Source: Gordonibacter faecis (GTDB taxonomy: Bacteria; Actinomycetota; Coriobacteriia; Coriobacteriales; Eggerthellaceae). Taken from it: a stretch of 64,000 bases of DNA. This document shows positions 49,912-58,739 of the stretch, in pieces. A program made the position numbers and the translations under genes. The stretch is taken from contig NZ_JASJEU010000012.1 of assembly GCF_030077735.1 (NCBI RefSeq), forward strand, positions 1 through 64,000. Direction: 5' to 3'. A model generated the notes under the pieces. The model made no database searches. It was not told where the DNA came from and was given only the letters and a program-made list of their open reading frames with translations. How positions within the stretch are numbered: the first letter of the stretch is position 1; each line of letters begins with the position of its first letter.

Positions 49912-51303
49912 ATGGTTCGGGAGAAGTTTGGGTCTCGGTTGGGGTTCATCCTGATCAGTGCTGGGTGCGCTATTGGGCTGGGGAACGTGTGGCGCTTTCC
50001 CTATATTGCGGGGCAGTATGGTGGCGCGGCGTTTGTGCTCATGTACCTGGGGTTTTTAGTGGTGTTCGCGCTGCCTATTCTGGTGATGGAATTTGCCGTG
50101 GGGCGCGCGAGCCAAAAGGGTGTCGCGCGCAGCTTTGACGCGCTGGAGCCGGCGGGTTCGAAGTGGCACCGTTTCAAGTGGGTGGCGCTTGCGGGAAACT
50201 ACCTGCTCATGATGTTCTACACCACAGTAGCCGGGTGGATGCTGGCCTTCATGGTGATGAGCGCCACCGGTACGTTCGAGGGGCTTGACGCGGGTGGCGT
50301 GGGTGACGTGTTCAACGGCATGCTGGCCAACCCGCTGGAGATGACCTCGTATATGCTGGTCACGGTGGCCATCGGCGTGATGGTGACGCGCGCGGGTCTG
50401 CGCAACGGTGTGGAGCGTGTGACGAAGGTGATGATGGGCGCGCTGTTCGCCGTGCTGGCTGTGCTGGTGGTGCGCGCGGTCACGCTGCCGGGCGCGGGGG
50501 AGGGCCTCGCGTTTTACCTGATGCCCGACTTCGACAAACTGTTCGCAAGCGGCTGGGGCACGTTTGCCGATGCGGTGTTTGCGGCCATGGGGCAGGCGTT
50601 TTTCACGGTGTCCGTGGGTGTGGGGTCTATGTCCATCTTCGGCAGCTACATCGACAAGCGCTACCGGCTCACGGGCGAGGCCGTGCGCATCGCGGGACTC
50701 GACACGGTGGTGGCGCTTATGGCGGGCCTCATCATCTTCCCGGCGTGCTTCGCGTTTGGTGTGGAACCGGGCAGCGGGCCGGGGCTTGTGTTCGTTACGC
50801 TGCCGAGCGTGTTTGCGCAGATGCCGTTTGGCCAGGTGTGGGGCACGCTGTTCTTCCTGTTCATGAGCTTTGCGGCACTGTCTACCGTGGTGGCGGTGTT
50901 CGAGAACATTATGAGCTTTGGCATGGATGAGTGGGGCTGGTCGCGCCACAAGTCGTGCCTGGTGAACGGCCTGGCGCTGGCCGCGCTGTCCATGCCGTGC
51001 GTGCTGGGGTTCAACCTGTGGGCGGGCGTAGAGGTGCCGGGCATCGGCAACATCCAAGCCATTGAGGACTTCCTCATGTCGAACAACGTGCTGCCGCTGG
51101 GCGCGCTGGTGTTTTTGCTGTTCTGCACCACGAAGCGCGGCTGGGGCTGGGACGCGTTCGTGCGCGAAGCCGACACCGGCGAGGGCCTCCGCTTCCCCCG
51201 CTGGGCCCGTGGCTACGTCCGCTTCGCCCTGCCCGTGCTGATCCTGACCGTGTTCGTGGCCGGCTACGTCCCCATCATCCAAGTATGGCTGGGCTGGGGG
51301 TAG
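49912..51303 (+). CDS. Sodium-dependent transporter, neurotransmitter:sodium symporter (SNF) family
   Basis: A 463-residue LeuT-like transporter with about 11-12 membrane segments. GCAIGLGNVWRFPYIAGQYG in segment 1 is the family signature with sodium-site residues; segment 6-8 features (VGVGSMSIFGSYI, LFFLFMSFAALSTVVAVFEN) follow. It imports amino acids or related amines with Na+. ATG 49912 is the start that places segment 1 correctly; the longer frame upstream is unsupported. Confidence 0.93.
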   Translation: MVREKFGSRLGFILISAGCAIGLGNVWRFPYIAGQYGGAAFVLMYLGFLVVFALPILVMEFAVGRASQKGVARSFDALEPAGSKWHRFKWVALAGNYLLMMFYTTVAGWMLAFMVMSATGTFEGLDAGGVGDVFNGMLANPLEMTSYMLVTVAIGVMVTRAGLRNGVERVTKVMMGALFAVLAVLVVRAVTLPGAGEGLAFYLMPDFDKLFASGWGTFADAVFAAMGQAFFTVSVGVGSMSIFGSYIDKRYRLTGEAVRIAGLDTVVALMAGLIIFPACFAFGVEPGSGPGLVFVTLPSVFAQMPFGQVWGTLFFLFMSFAALSTVVAVFENIMSFGMDEWGWSRHKSCLVNGLALAALSMPCVLGFNLWAGVEVPGIGNIQAIEDFLMSNNVLPLGALVFLLFCTTKRGWGWDAFVREADTGEGLRFPRWARGYVRFALPVLILTVFVAGYVPIIQVWLGWG

Positions 51304-51383
51304 GAACACAGCGGGACAATGCCGTACGGACTGCCGCCAATGGCGTCGAGCACGGTGCCCGAAGCAGAACGAATTCACTTTGC

Positions 51384-51423
51384 CATGTCAAAACCCTATC
51401 ACATATGGCAGGGTTTTGACATG
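51384..51423. terminator. Perfect inverted repeat between convergent genes
   Basis: CATGTCAAAACCCT (51384-51397) and AGGGTTTTGACATG (51410-51423), 12-base loop. Located between the convergent SNF transporter and the 51445 gene, so bidirectional termination is likely. Confidence 0.6.
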
Positions 51424-51444
51424 AAGCTGACTACCTTCTTGCCC

Positions 51445-51879
51445 CTACATTTCGCGCTGTAGGCGGGCTATGTAGATGGCGTAGGTTACGAAGGTGACTA
51501 CCTCGATGCCGATGATAACCAGCATCGCGGTGAGTGACACCTGGTCAAGTACATAAAGTACCAGCGCTACAAGCGGCATGAATACGCTCATGAACGTGAA
51601 TGCTTTGCGGGCGGCAAGATTGCCGATGGCTTGGTTGCGCTCGTCGGCCTGCTCGATTGCCTCCTGCGGCGTGGTTTTGTGCGTGAGCGCGGCGACGCTG
51701 CAGATGAACAGCGCGAATGCGCAGCCCGCAAAGCCCCAGACCGCCTTTGCTGCGGTGGGTACAAGAGTTGCGACACCTCCCACGTTAAAGGCAAGCGCAA
51801 GCGTTATAAGGGTAAGCACCACGGCAATTGCCAGGGTGATAAGACCGGCTTTCCGGTTGGTGGTTTCGGGGTTATTCAT
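51445..51879 (-). CDS. Membrane protein partnered with an XRE regulator
   Basis: A 144-residue protein with four hydrophobic stretches (about 12-31, 45-66, 90-108 and 115-136). It resembles DUF3169/DUF6442-like small membrane partners of HTH genes; function unknown. Its ATG lies in the last 8 bases of the XRE gene (the stop overlaps), so translation is coupled. Confidence 0.82.
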   Translation of the reverse strand: MNNPETTNRKAGLITLAIAVVLTLITLALAFNVGGVATLVPTAAKAVWGFAGCAFALFICSVAALTHKTTPQEAIEQADERNQAIGNLAARKAFTFMSVFMPLVALVLYVLDQVSLTAMLVIIGIEVVTFVTYAIYIARLQREM

Positions 51880-52078
51880 GATCGTCCTCTCGGTAAATAA
51901 ACACGTCTTCGATTTGCAGGTCGAAGTGCCGCGCAATCTTGAATGCCAGCAGGATGGAGGGGTTGTAGCGCCCCTTCTCAAGTGAGCTGATGGTTTGACG
52001 CGACACACCCAGCTCCTGCGCGAGGTCTTCCTGCTTGATGCCGCGCTCGTGGCGCAGTTCCTCCAAGCGGTTCTCCAT
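51872..52078 (-). CDS. Small XRE-type HTH regulator
   Basis: A 68-residue Cro/C1-like regulator of the YgzD/Xre type (MENRLEELRHERGIKQEDLA, LGVSRQTISSLEKGRYNPSI). First gene of a two-gene operon with the membrane protein. Two copies of a conserved 21-base operator lie just upstream and are probably its own sites. Confidence 0.9.
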   Translation of the reverse strand: MENRLEELRHERGIKQEDLAQELGVSRQTISSLEKGRYNPSILLAFKIARHFDLQIEDVFIYREDDHE

Positions 52079-52113
52079 GGGCTTCCTCTCCTTCTGCTGC
52101 GCAGCACTCAGTT

Positions 52114-52178
52114 AATGTAAAGTTAACTTTCCATACAGCATACACGCTTTCAGTGCGAATGTAAAGCAAACTTTCCAT
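52114..52178 (-). promoter_or_regulatory. Pair of operators upstream of the XRE/membrane operon
   Basis: AATGTAAAG-nn-AACTTTCCAT occurs at 52114-52134 and 52158-52178, 44 bases apart (about four helical turns). Each contains the inner dyad AAAG-N4-CTTT. Cooperative binding of the XRE protein is likely. Confidence 0.7.
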
Positions 52179-52352
52179 TCGCTTACCAACGGATATTTCT
52201 CCATATTCCGCAGCGTTCTTCTCGCGCCCGCCGTTGCCGTGGCTATAATAGCGGGTAACACCTAAGCAACGAATGCGTGACGGGCTGGCCGCCTGCCGCA
52301 TTCGCGCCGCACCCACCCGCGCTGACCGCGCCTATCGCAGATGGAGGAGTTC

Positions 52353-53876
52353 ATGGCCTACTATTTCGATGAACCGTCCCGTACGTTCAACGAGTACCTG
52401 CTTGTCCCCGGGCTCACGCCGGCAACGTGTGTGCCCGCGGCCGTGAGCCTGAAAACGCCACTGGTGAAGTACCGCAAGGGCCAGGAAGAATGCCCGCTCA
52501 CGCTGAACATTCCCATGGTGTCGGCCATCATGACCGCCGTGTCTGACGACCACATGGCCGTGGCGCTGGCCACCGAGGGCGGTCTGTCGTTCATCTACGG
52601 CAACCAGTCCATCGAAGACGAGGCCGCTATGGTCGCGCGCGTGAAGGACTACAAGGCCGGCTTCGTTACCTCCGACGCGAACCTGTCGCCCGACATGACG
52701 CTGGCCGACGTGGTGGCGCTGAAGGAAGAACTTGGCCACTCTACCATGCCTGTCACCGACGACGGCTCCGCGCACGGCAAGCTGCTGGGCATCGTCACCG
52801 GACGCGATTACCGCCTGTCGCGCATGTCGATGGACGAGAAGGTGGTCGACTTCATGACGCCGCGCGACAAGATGATTGTGGCGCCGGCCGACACCACGCT
52901 GAAAGTGGCCAATGACATCATCTGGGATAACAAGCTGAACTCGCTGCCCATCGTGGACGATGACGACCACCTGGTGGCCGTGGTATTCCGCAAGGACTAC
53001 GACTCGCACAAATCTAACCCCAACGAGATGCTGGACGATCATAAGCGCTACATGGTGGGCGCGGGCATCAACTCCCGCGATTACGCCGAGCGCGTGCCGG
53101 CGCTGGTGGAAGCCGGTGCGGACGTGGTGTGCATCGACAGTTCCGAGGGCTTCTCCGACTGGCAGAAGATGACCATCGACTGGGTGCGCGAGCACTACGG
53201 CGACGCGGTGAAGATTGGTGCCGGCAACGTGGTTGATGCCGACGGCTTCCGCTTCTTGGCCGAGGCGGGCGCGGACTTCGTGAAGGTAGGCATCGGCGGC
53301 GGCTCCATCTGCATCACGCGCGAGACGAAGGGTATCGGCCGCGGCCAGGCCACGGCGGTCATCGAGGTGGCGAAGGCGCGCGACGAATACTTCAAGGAGA
53401 CGGGTGTGTACGTGCCCATCTGCTCCGACGGCGGTATTGTGTACGACCACCACATCTCGCTTGCGCTGGCCATGGGCTCCGACTTCGTCATGCTGGGCCG
53501 CTATTTTGCTCGCTTCGACGAAAGTCCGTCGAACAAGGTCATGGTGAACGGCACCTACATGAAGGAATACTGGGGCGAAGGCTCGGCCCGCGCGCGCAAC
53601 TGGCAGCGTTACGACCTGGGCGGCAAGAAGAAGTCGCTCACGTTTGAGGAAGGCGTGGACTCGTACGTGCCCTACGCCGGCCCGCTCAAGGACAACATCG
53701 ACGTCACGTTGCTGAAGCTGAAGTCCACCATGTGCAACTGCGGCGCTCTCACCATCCCCGAGTTCCAAGAGAAGGCAAAGCTAACGCTGGTCAGTTCCAC
53801 GTCCATCGTAGAAGGTGGCGCCCACGACGTGTTGCTGAAGGACAAAACGCCGTATGTGAGCAACACGATTCACTAG
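52353..53876 (+). CDS. guaB: IMP dehydrogenase
   Basis: A 507-residue enzyme oxidising IMP to XMP with NAD, the first committed step of GMP synthesis. The CBS pair occupies about 95-215 (DVVALKEELGHSTMPVTDD, VVDFMTPRDKMIVAPADTTL). The catalytic loop GIGGGSICITRETKGIGRGQ contains the active-site Cys, and the GMP site PICSDGGIVYDHHI follows. This is the variant with the longer flap (TYMKEYWGEGSARARNWQRY) seen in some anaerobes. ATG 52353 follows GGAGG. Confidence 0.95.
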   Translation: MAYYFDEPSRTFNEYLLVPGLTPATCVPAAVSLKTPLVKYRKGQEECPLTLNIPMVSAIMTAVSDDHMAVALATEGGLSFIYGNQSIEDEAAMVARVKDYKAGFVTSDANLSPDMTLADVVALKEELGHSTMPVTDDGSAHGKLLGIVTGRDYRLSRMSMDEKVVDFMTPRDKMIVAPADTTLKVANDIIWDNKLNSLPIVDDDDHLVAVVFRKDYDSHKSNPNEMLDDHKRYMVGAGINSRDYAERVPALVEAGADVVCIDSSEGFSDWQKMTIDWVREHYGDAVKIGAGNVVDADGFRFLAEAGADFVKVGIGGGSICITRETKGIGRGQATAVIEVAKARDEYFKETGVYVPICSDGGIVYDHHISLALAMGSDFVMLGRYFARFDESPSNKVMVNGTYMKEYWGEGSARARNWQRYDLGGKKKSLTFEEGVDSYVPYAGPLKDNIDVTLLKLKSTMCNCGALTIPEFQEKAKLTLVSSTSIVEGGAHDVLLKDKTPYVSNTIH

Positions 53877-53921
53877 GCAAGTTTGGCACCGCGCGTCGTG
53901 CCGCGCAATAGTGCCACTCCA

Positions 53922-53958
53922 AACAGCCCGCCCGCGCCCTCCGCGCCGGTGGGCTGTT
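53922..53958 (+). terminator. Terminator after guaB
   Basis: AACAGCCC (53922-53929) and GGGCTGTT (53951-53958), followed by TTTGTGT; 45 bases after the guaB stop. Confidence 0.8.
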
Positions 53959-54027
53959 TTTGTGTCACTTTGTCATTCTGAGGCCGAGGGACTATGCTCG
54001 CGGTATTCGCTAGGATCACAACCTTTG

Positions 54028-54948
54028 TCAGTGTGCCTCTACGGTGGGGTTGGCGCCGATGACGGCGTGGAGTTCGTCGATGAAGCGCAGTAACAGGTCG
54101 CTGGGGCGGCGTTCGTTGTGCATGAGGTAGCCTACTTGCATGGTTTCGCCGCTGGCTAGCGGGATGCTGGCGATGCCGGAGTGCATTTCGGCAGACAGCA
54201 CGCCGGTTGAAATAGTGTAGCCGTTGTGGCTGGTAAGTAGGTTGGTAAGGGTACCGCGATCCGAGATGCGGATGTTGCGCTTATGGGGTAGGTGTGCAAG
54301 CGGCTCTTCGGAATAGTAGAACGAGTTTGTTGTACCTTGCTCGAACGAGTAGCGCGGGTAGGGCTCCAGGTCTTCCGGGCGCAGCTCCTTGGCGCCGGCC
54401 AGCGGATGGTGTTCGCCCACGAACACGTGCACGCGTGCGTCGAACAGGGGAAAGTACGCCACGTCGGCATCGTCGAACGCCTTCTGCAGCACGCGCCGGT
54501 TGAAGTCGTCGGTGTAGAGGATGCCCACCTCGCTGCGGAAGGTGCGCACGTCGTCGATGATTTCGGCCGTGGTGGCCTCGCGCAGGATGAACTCGTATTC
54601 GTCGCCTTCGCACGCTTCCACCACGTTCACGAATGCCTGTACGCTAAACGCGTAGTGCTGCGTGGACACGGCCAGCCGCAGGTGGGTGGAACCCTTGTCG
54701 GCGTAGCGTTCCTCCAGCATAGCGGCCTGTTCAATCACCTGGCGCGCGTAGCCCAGAAGTTCCGTGCCGTCGTTTGTGAGCGTGACGCCGCGGTTGCTGC
54801 GCGTGAACACGGTAATGCCCAGCTCCTGCTCAAGTTCCTTGATGGCCGTGGACAGGTTGGATTGCGACGCATACAAATTCTGCGCCGCCGCATTGATAGA
54901 GCCATATTCCGCAATAGCAATAAGGTAACGCAACTGCTGGAGAGTCAT
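54028..54948 (-). CDS. LysR-family transcriptional regulator
   Basis: A 306-residue regulator. HTH: MTLQQLRYLIAIAEYGSINA, AAQNLYASQSNLSTAIKELE. Effector domain from about 90: LRLAVSTQHYAFSVQAFVNV, RISDRGTLTNLLTSHNGYTI. That domain closely resembles the stand-alone protein at 56609. The gene is divergent from the CoA ligase gene (about 300 bases, containing a parS site), which is its probable target. Confidence 0.92.
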   Translation of the reverse strand: MTLQQLRYLIAIAEYGSINAAAQNLYASQSNLSTAIKELEQELGITVFTRSNRGVTLTNDGTELLGYARQVIEQAAMLEERYADKGSTHLRLAVSTQHYAFSVQAFVNVVEACEGDEYEFILREATTAEIIDDVRTFRSEVGILYTDDFNRRVLQKAFDDADVAYFPLFDARVHVFVGEHHPLAGAKELRPEDLEPYPRYSFEQGTTNSFYYSEEPLAHLPHKRNIRISDRGTLTNLLTSHNGYTISTGVLSAEMHSGIASIPLASGETMQVGYLMHNERRPSDLLLRFIDELHAVIGANPTVEAH

Positions 54949-55145
54949 GGGGGCCTTTCGTCGAACGACTGCTTCACGTGAAGCCTTGCACGCTCATGTT
55001 CACGAAGTAATTGTACCCAGCTATCGGTATGAGCGATAGCAAACCATCAAAACATCGAATGACGGTTTTGGTTGTGTTTGGGGGCGGTTCGTGGTTTCAT
55101 GCAATACGCTGCTTTTTACGTGAGAAAGCCCTGATGGCGAACAAG

Positions 55146-55161
55146 TGTTTCACGTGAAACA
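55146..55161. other. parS: parS site, copy 4
   Basis: A perfect TGTTTCACGTGAAACA in the promoter gap between the LysR gene and the CoA ligase gene. A degenerate half site, GCTTCACGTGAAGC, is at 54971. Confidence 0.9.
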
Positions 55162-55250
55162 TTCGAATGGTGGAACATTCGAAAGCCTAACTCGGCAGGG
55201 CTGGCGCGCGGCAGGCAGCAACCAGAATCGCACACGAACAAGGAGCAACC

Positions 55251-56594
55251 ATGGCGAAGGACATCCCCTACGATCAGAAATACTATGATCCGGAGATCGA
55301 ATGTATGCCGCGGCCGGAGCTTGAGGCGCTGCAACTTGAGCGCCTGCGCGCCATGGTCGCCTACGCATACGACAACACGGTGTACTACAAGCGCGCGTTT
55401 GACCAGGCTGGCGTCAAGCCGAGCGACCTGCAGAAGCTCGCCGACATCGCGAAATTCCCCTTCTGCGACAAGAAGACGGAGCGCGAAACGCAGCATGTGG
55501 GCAGCTTCTTCGGCGAGATGTGCTCCGTACCCGAGGAAGAGGTCATCTTCATGGCCACGTCGTCGGGTTCGACCGGCGTTCCCACGGTGAGCCCCTTCAC
55601 GCAGGAAGACTTCGACCTGTGGCAGGACACCGAGGCGCGCCTGTTTTGGCAGGCCGGCATGCGCCCGAACGACCGCTACGTGCATGGCCTGAACTTCGCG
55701 CTGTACGTGGGCGGACCGGACGTCATCGGCGCGCAGCGTTTGGGGGCGCTCGCCATCTGGGTGGGCGCTGTGCCGTCCGACCGTCTGCTGTTCGTGCTCA
55801 AACAGTACCAGCCCACAGTCATTTGGACGTCGCCGTCCTACGCGTGGCACCTGGGCGAGATTGCCAAGGAGAAAGGCTTCGATCCGAGGAACGACTTCAA
55901 CATCCACACCATCATCGTGGCTGGTGAAGCGGGCGGTTCCATCACGTCGACGCGCGAGGCCATCGAGAACCTGTGGGGCGCGAAGGTGGTGGACTTCTAC
56001 GGGCTGTCCGACATCTACGGCGCCTGCGCCGCCGCCTGCGAAGCGCACGACGGCCTGCATATCGTGGAGGACCAGATCCTCGTGGAGACGGTGGATCCCA
56101 CCACGGGCGAGGTGCTGGCTCCCGGCGAGACGGGCGAGCTGGTGTACACGACGTTGATGAAAAAGGCGCGTCCGATGATTCGCTTCCGCACGGGCGACAT
56201 TGGCTACGTAAGCACCGACACCTGCGAATGTGGCCGCACGCTGGCGCGCATCCACGTGACTGGGCGCAAGGACGAGATGTTCATTGTGGGCGCCGTCAAC
56301 GTATTCCCGAGCGACATCGAGTATGTGGTGCGCGGCCTGGACGGCCTCACCGGCGAATACTCCATCCGCGTGTACGAGAAGAATTTCACCTGCAAGTACG
56401 AGGTGTCCGTCGAGCGCTCGCTCGGCAGCGACGAGCCTTACGACGAGGTGGCGAAGCGCACCGAAGCCGCGCTCAAGGCGCACACCGGCGTGCGCCCGGC
56501 CAAGGTAATCGTGTATGATGCAGGCAAACTAGGCACGTCGTCCGAGCACAAGGCGTCGCGCTTCATCGACGAACGCGGATGCACCACGCGCTAG
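55251..56594 (+). CDS. paaK: Phenylacetate-CoA ligase family protein
   Basis: A 447-residue AMP-forming ligase. FMATSSGSTGVPTVSPFTQED is the P-loop (ATP) motif, DFYGLSDIYGACAAACE the A4/A5 adenylate site, and MIRFRTGDIGYVS and TGRKDEMFIVGAVNVFPSDI the hinge and C-terminal domain motifs. It converts an aryl- or alkyl-acetate to its CoA ester, or can run in reverse toward acid and ATP. ATG 55251 follows AAGGAG. Downstream is an effector domain protein, and a 2-oxoacid:ferredoxin oxidoreductase that makes acyl-CoA is 4 kb away. Confidence 0.9.
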   Translation: MAKDIPYDQKYYDPEIECMPRPELEALQLERLRAMVAYAYDNTVYYKRAFDQAGVKPSDLQKLADIAKFPFCDKKTERETQHVGSFFGEMCSVPEEEVIFMATSSGSTGVPTVSPFTQEDFDLWQDTEARLFWQAGMRPNDRYVHGLNFALYVGGPDVIGAQRLGALAIWVGAVPSDRLLFVLKQYQPTVIWTSPSYAWHLGEIAKEKGFDPRNDFNIHTIIVAGEAGGSITSTREAIENLWGAKVVDFYGLSDIYGACAAACEAHDGLHIVEDQILVETVDPTTGEVLAPGETGELVYTTLMKKARPMIRFRTGDIGYVSTDTCECGRTLARIHVTGRKDEMFIVGAVNVFPSDIEYVVRGLDGLTGEYSIRVYEKNFTCKYEVSVERSLGSDEPYDEVAKRTEAALKAHTGVRPAKVIVYDAGKLGTSSEHKASRFIDERGCTTR

Positions 56595-56608
56595 GGAAGG
56601 AACCACCT

Positions 56609-57268
56609 ATGACCATTGAAACTACCTTCGCCGTTTCTGGGCAGCATTACCTGTTTAATGTGCAGACGTTCGCGCACACGGTGCTCGCGCTGGGTGGCGA
56701 CTCGTATGCCTATGCGCTGCGCGACCGCACGACGCAGGGCGTCATCGACGACGTTGCAAGCGGGAAGAGCCAGCTCGGCGTGCTGTTTGAGACCTCGGCC
56801 ACGGCTGACGAGGTGAACGCGGCGCTTGATGCGGCGGGTCTTGAGTTCGTGGAGCTTATCCGCTCGGCTCCGCGCGTTGCGCTGCCGAAGAGCCATCCCA
56901 TGGTGAATGCGGAAAGCCTCTCGCTTGAGGACATGGAGGATTTCCCGTACCTCTATTTCGAGCAGGACGAAGACTCGCCCGTGGCTTTTGCCGAGGAGGC
57001 GCTGGCTGGCGTGCCGCGTGCCAAGTCCATCGCGTGCACCGACCGTGCGTCCTTGAGCGAACTCATCGTGGCGCTCAACGGCTACACGGTAACGAGCGGC
57101 ATCCTGGTTGGCATCTCCGACGGTGCCGGCCTGAACACCGTCCCCCTACGCACCGACGTCCAACTGCGCCTCGGCTACGTCGTCCGCAAGGGTGAAGAAC
57201 TTGGCGAAGTCGCCCAGCGCTTCGTGGACACCCTCAAGAAAAACCTCGAACGCTACGCCCGCTTCTAA
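56609..57268 (+). CDS. Stand-alone LysR-type effector-binding domain, no DNA-binding domain
   Basis: A 219-residue protein corresponding to the substrate-binding half of the LysR protein at 54028. Aligned pieces: FAVSGQHYLFNVQTFAHTVL with VSTQHYAFSVQAFVNVVEA, and IACTDRASLSELIVALNGYT with ISDRGTLTNLLTSHNGYTI. The N-terminal HTH is absent; upstream DNA is the ligase gene. ATG 56609 follows GGAAGGAA, 14 bases after the ligase stop, so they are co-transcribed. It may pair with or compete against the LysR protein, or be a ligand buffer. No signal peptide. Confidence 0.87.
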   Translation: MTIETTFAVSGQHYLFNVQTFAHTVLALGGDSYAYALRDRTTQGVIDDVASGKSQLGVLFETSATADEVNAALDAAGLEFVELIRSAPRVALPKSHPMVNAESLSLEDMEDFPYLYFEQDEDSPVAFAEEALAGVPRAKSIACTDRASLSELIVALNGYTVTSGILVGISDGAGLNTVPLRTDVQLRLGYVVRKGEELGEVAQRFVDTLKKNLERYARF

Positions 57269-57298
57269 GGCACTCTTCTCAACCAACCGCACAATCAA

Positions 57299-57336
57299 AA
57301 CTGGCAAGGGAACCCCACCACCCTTGCCAGTTTTTT
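57299..57336 (+). terminator. Terminator after the effector-domain gene
   Basis: AACTGGCAAGGG (57299-57310) and CCCTTGCCAGTT (57321-57332) with a T-run to 57336. Confidence 0.9.
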
Positions 57337-57434
57337 GTTCACTCAAATGAACAAACCCCCCAGAAGCTTATTTTTGTCCATTCAAATTGACAAAAACATC
57401 CAAAACATGTAATTTGTCAATTGTAATGAACAAA
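57334..57434. repeat. Three palindromic units with about 40-bp period ahead of the second ATPase gene
   Basis: TTTGTTCA-N6-TGAACAAA at 57334-57355 is perfect. TTTTTGTC-N10-GACAAAAA at 57371-57396 and TTTGTCAA-N6-TGAACAAA at 57413-57434 are close variants. TTTGT starts are 39 and 40 bases apart. The last unit ends 12 bases before the ATPase ATG and overlaps its ribosome site region. Same architecture as the orphan pair at 21081. Confidence 0.85.
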
Positions 57435-57446
57435 AACGGAGGCCTC

Positions 57447-58703
57447 ATGATCAACCGACCGCTCTATCTCGACAGAATTCGCCCCTTCATTGGCAAACCC
57501 ATTATTAAAGTAGTGACAGGGGTTCGTCGGTCCGGCAAGTCGACGCTGCTAAGGCTCGTACAAGCTGAGCTTAAAAACAAGGGTGTCTCCGACGATCTCA
57601 TGCTCGATATCAACCTTGAAGCGTACTCAAATCGCGAATTCAAAAACCCCGATGCGCTTCACGCATATATCGCGGAGTGGATTGGGGAAACGGGCGGCTC
57701 CGAAGAGCTTCATTATCTATTCCTCGACGAAATACAAGAGGTCGAGGCCTGGGAAAAGCTGATCCCCGGGCTACAGGTAGAATTCAACATTGATGTTTAT
57801 TTAACCGGGTCAAACGCACATTTTCTTTCAAGCGAATTCGCGACCTATCTCAGTGGACGCTACGTCGAATTCGAGGTGTTCCCATTCTCGTTTTCCGAGT
57901 TCATGCGCCTGCGCGCAGAAGATGGCTGCGTGCAAACTCCAGACGAGGCGTTCGACGTATATCGCGTTCTTGGCGGCTTCCCGTTTTTGGCCTATCTCGA
58001 CTACGAGCAGGATCCTTGTAGGGAATACCTGCTCAGCATTTACGATACCGTGGTTCTCAAGGATATGATTGAGCGCGAAAGCATCAAGGATTCGGCGCTG
58101 TTGGGCGAGTTGCTGCCGTTTCTGATTGCCAACATTGGGCATACGTTCAGTGGTCGCAGTGTCGAGCGCATGCTTGAGGGCGAGAATATTTCCATTTCGA
58201 TTGGCTCAGTTCTCAAGTATATCCAGGTGGCGTGCGATGCGAATCTCCTGTACCGTGCGCCACGCGTTGATGTGATGAGCAAGAAGGTGTTCAAAAATCA
58301 AGAAAAATATTATCTTGCAGATCATGGAATCCGTGAAGCGGTGTACGGTAATAACGATCGCAACATTGACCAAGTTCTCGAAAATATCGTGTTTGTCGAA
58401 CTCATTCGCTATGGATGGAAGGTGTCCGTGGGCGATAAGCCCATCGAGCCTTCCAAGAATGGTTCCGCGTCGAAAGAGATAGATTTCGTTGCCACGAAGG
58501 GTTCCCGTAAGCTGTTCATTCAGGTGTGCTACTTGCTTGCCGAAGAGTCCACTATCGCGCGTGAATTTGCGCCGCTTGAGGATCTGCGCAGCGACTTTCC
58601 AAAATACGTGCTGTCAATGGACAAGGTCGACCGTAGCCAGAATGGCATTATTCATAAGGATATTCGCACCTTTTTGTTTGAAGCGGACGAGCTACTGAAG
58701 TAG
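57447..58703 (+). CDS. AAA_14 / DUF4143 ATPase, second copy
   Basis: A 418-residue ATPase. Walker A is VTGVRRSGKSTLLRL near residue 25, Walker B HYLFLDEIQEVEAWEK near 90, and VYLTGSNAHFLSSE the sensor strand with SGRYVEFEVFPFSFSEFMRL after it. The C-terminal DUF4143 domain has EIDFVATKGSRKLFIQVCYL, a PD-(D/E)XK-like core. Only distantly similar to the 8475 protein, so not a recent duplication. ATG 57447 follows CGGAGG. The palindrome array upstream suggests self-regulation or DNA binding. Confidence 0.9.
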   Translation: MINRPLYLDRIRPFIGKPIIKVVTGVRRSGKSTLLRLVQAELKNKGVSDDLMLDINLEAYSNREFKNPDALHAYIAEWIGETGGSEELHYLFLDEIQEVEAWEKLIPGLQVEFNIDVYLTGSNAHFLSSEFATYLSGRYVEFEVFPFSFSEFMRLRAEDGCVQTPDEAFDVYRVLGGFPFLAYLDYEQDPCREYLLSIYDTVVLKDMIERESIKDSALLGELLPFLIANIGHTFSGRSVERMLEGENISISIGSVLKYIQVACDANLLYRAPRVDVMSKKVFKNQEKYYLADHGIREAVYGNNDRNIDQVLENIVFVELIRYGWKVSVGDKPIEPSKNGSASKEIDFVATKGSRKLFIQVCYLLAEESTIAREFAPLEDLRSDFPKYVLSMDKVDRSQNGIIHKDIRTFLFEADELLK

Positions 58704-58739
58704 CGCGGCGGGCAAAGCAGCGCGAAGCGCCGCGCTCAC

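Noticed and set aside
53965..54010. GTCATTCTGAG sequence after guaB as a further copy of the GTCATCC repeat
   Set aside because: Only about 11 bases resemble the repeat and no second arm follows.
54971..54984. Fifth parS site
   Set aside because: GCTTCACGTGAAGC keeps only the central ten bases; ParB binding would be weak, so it is not counted as parS.
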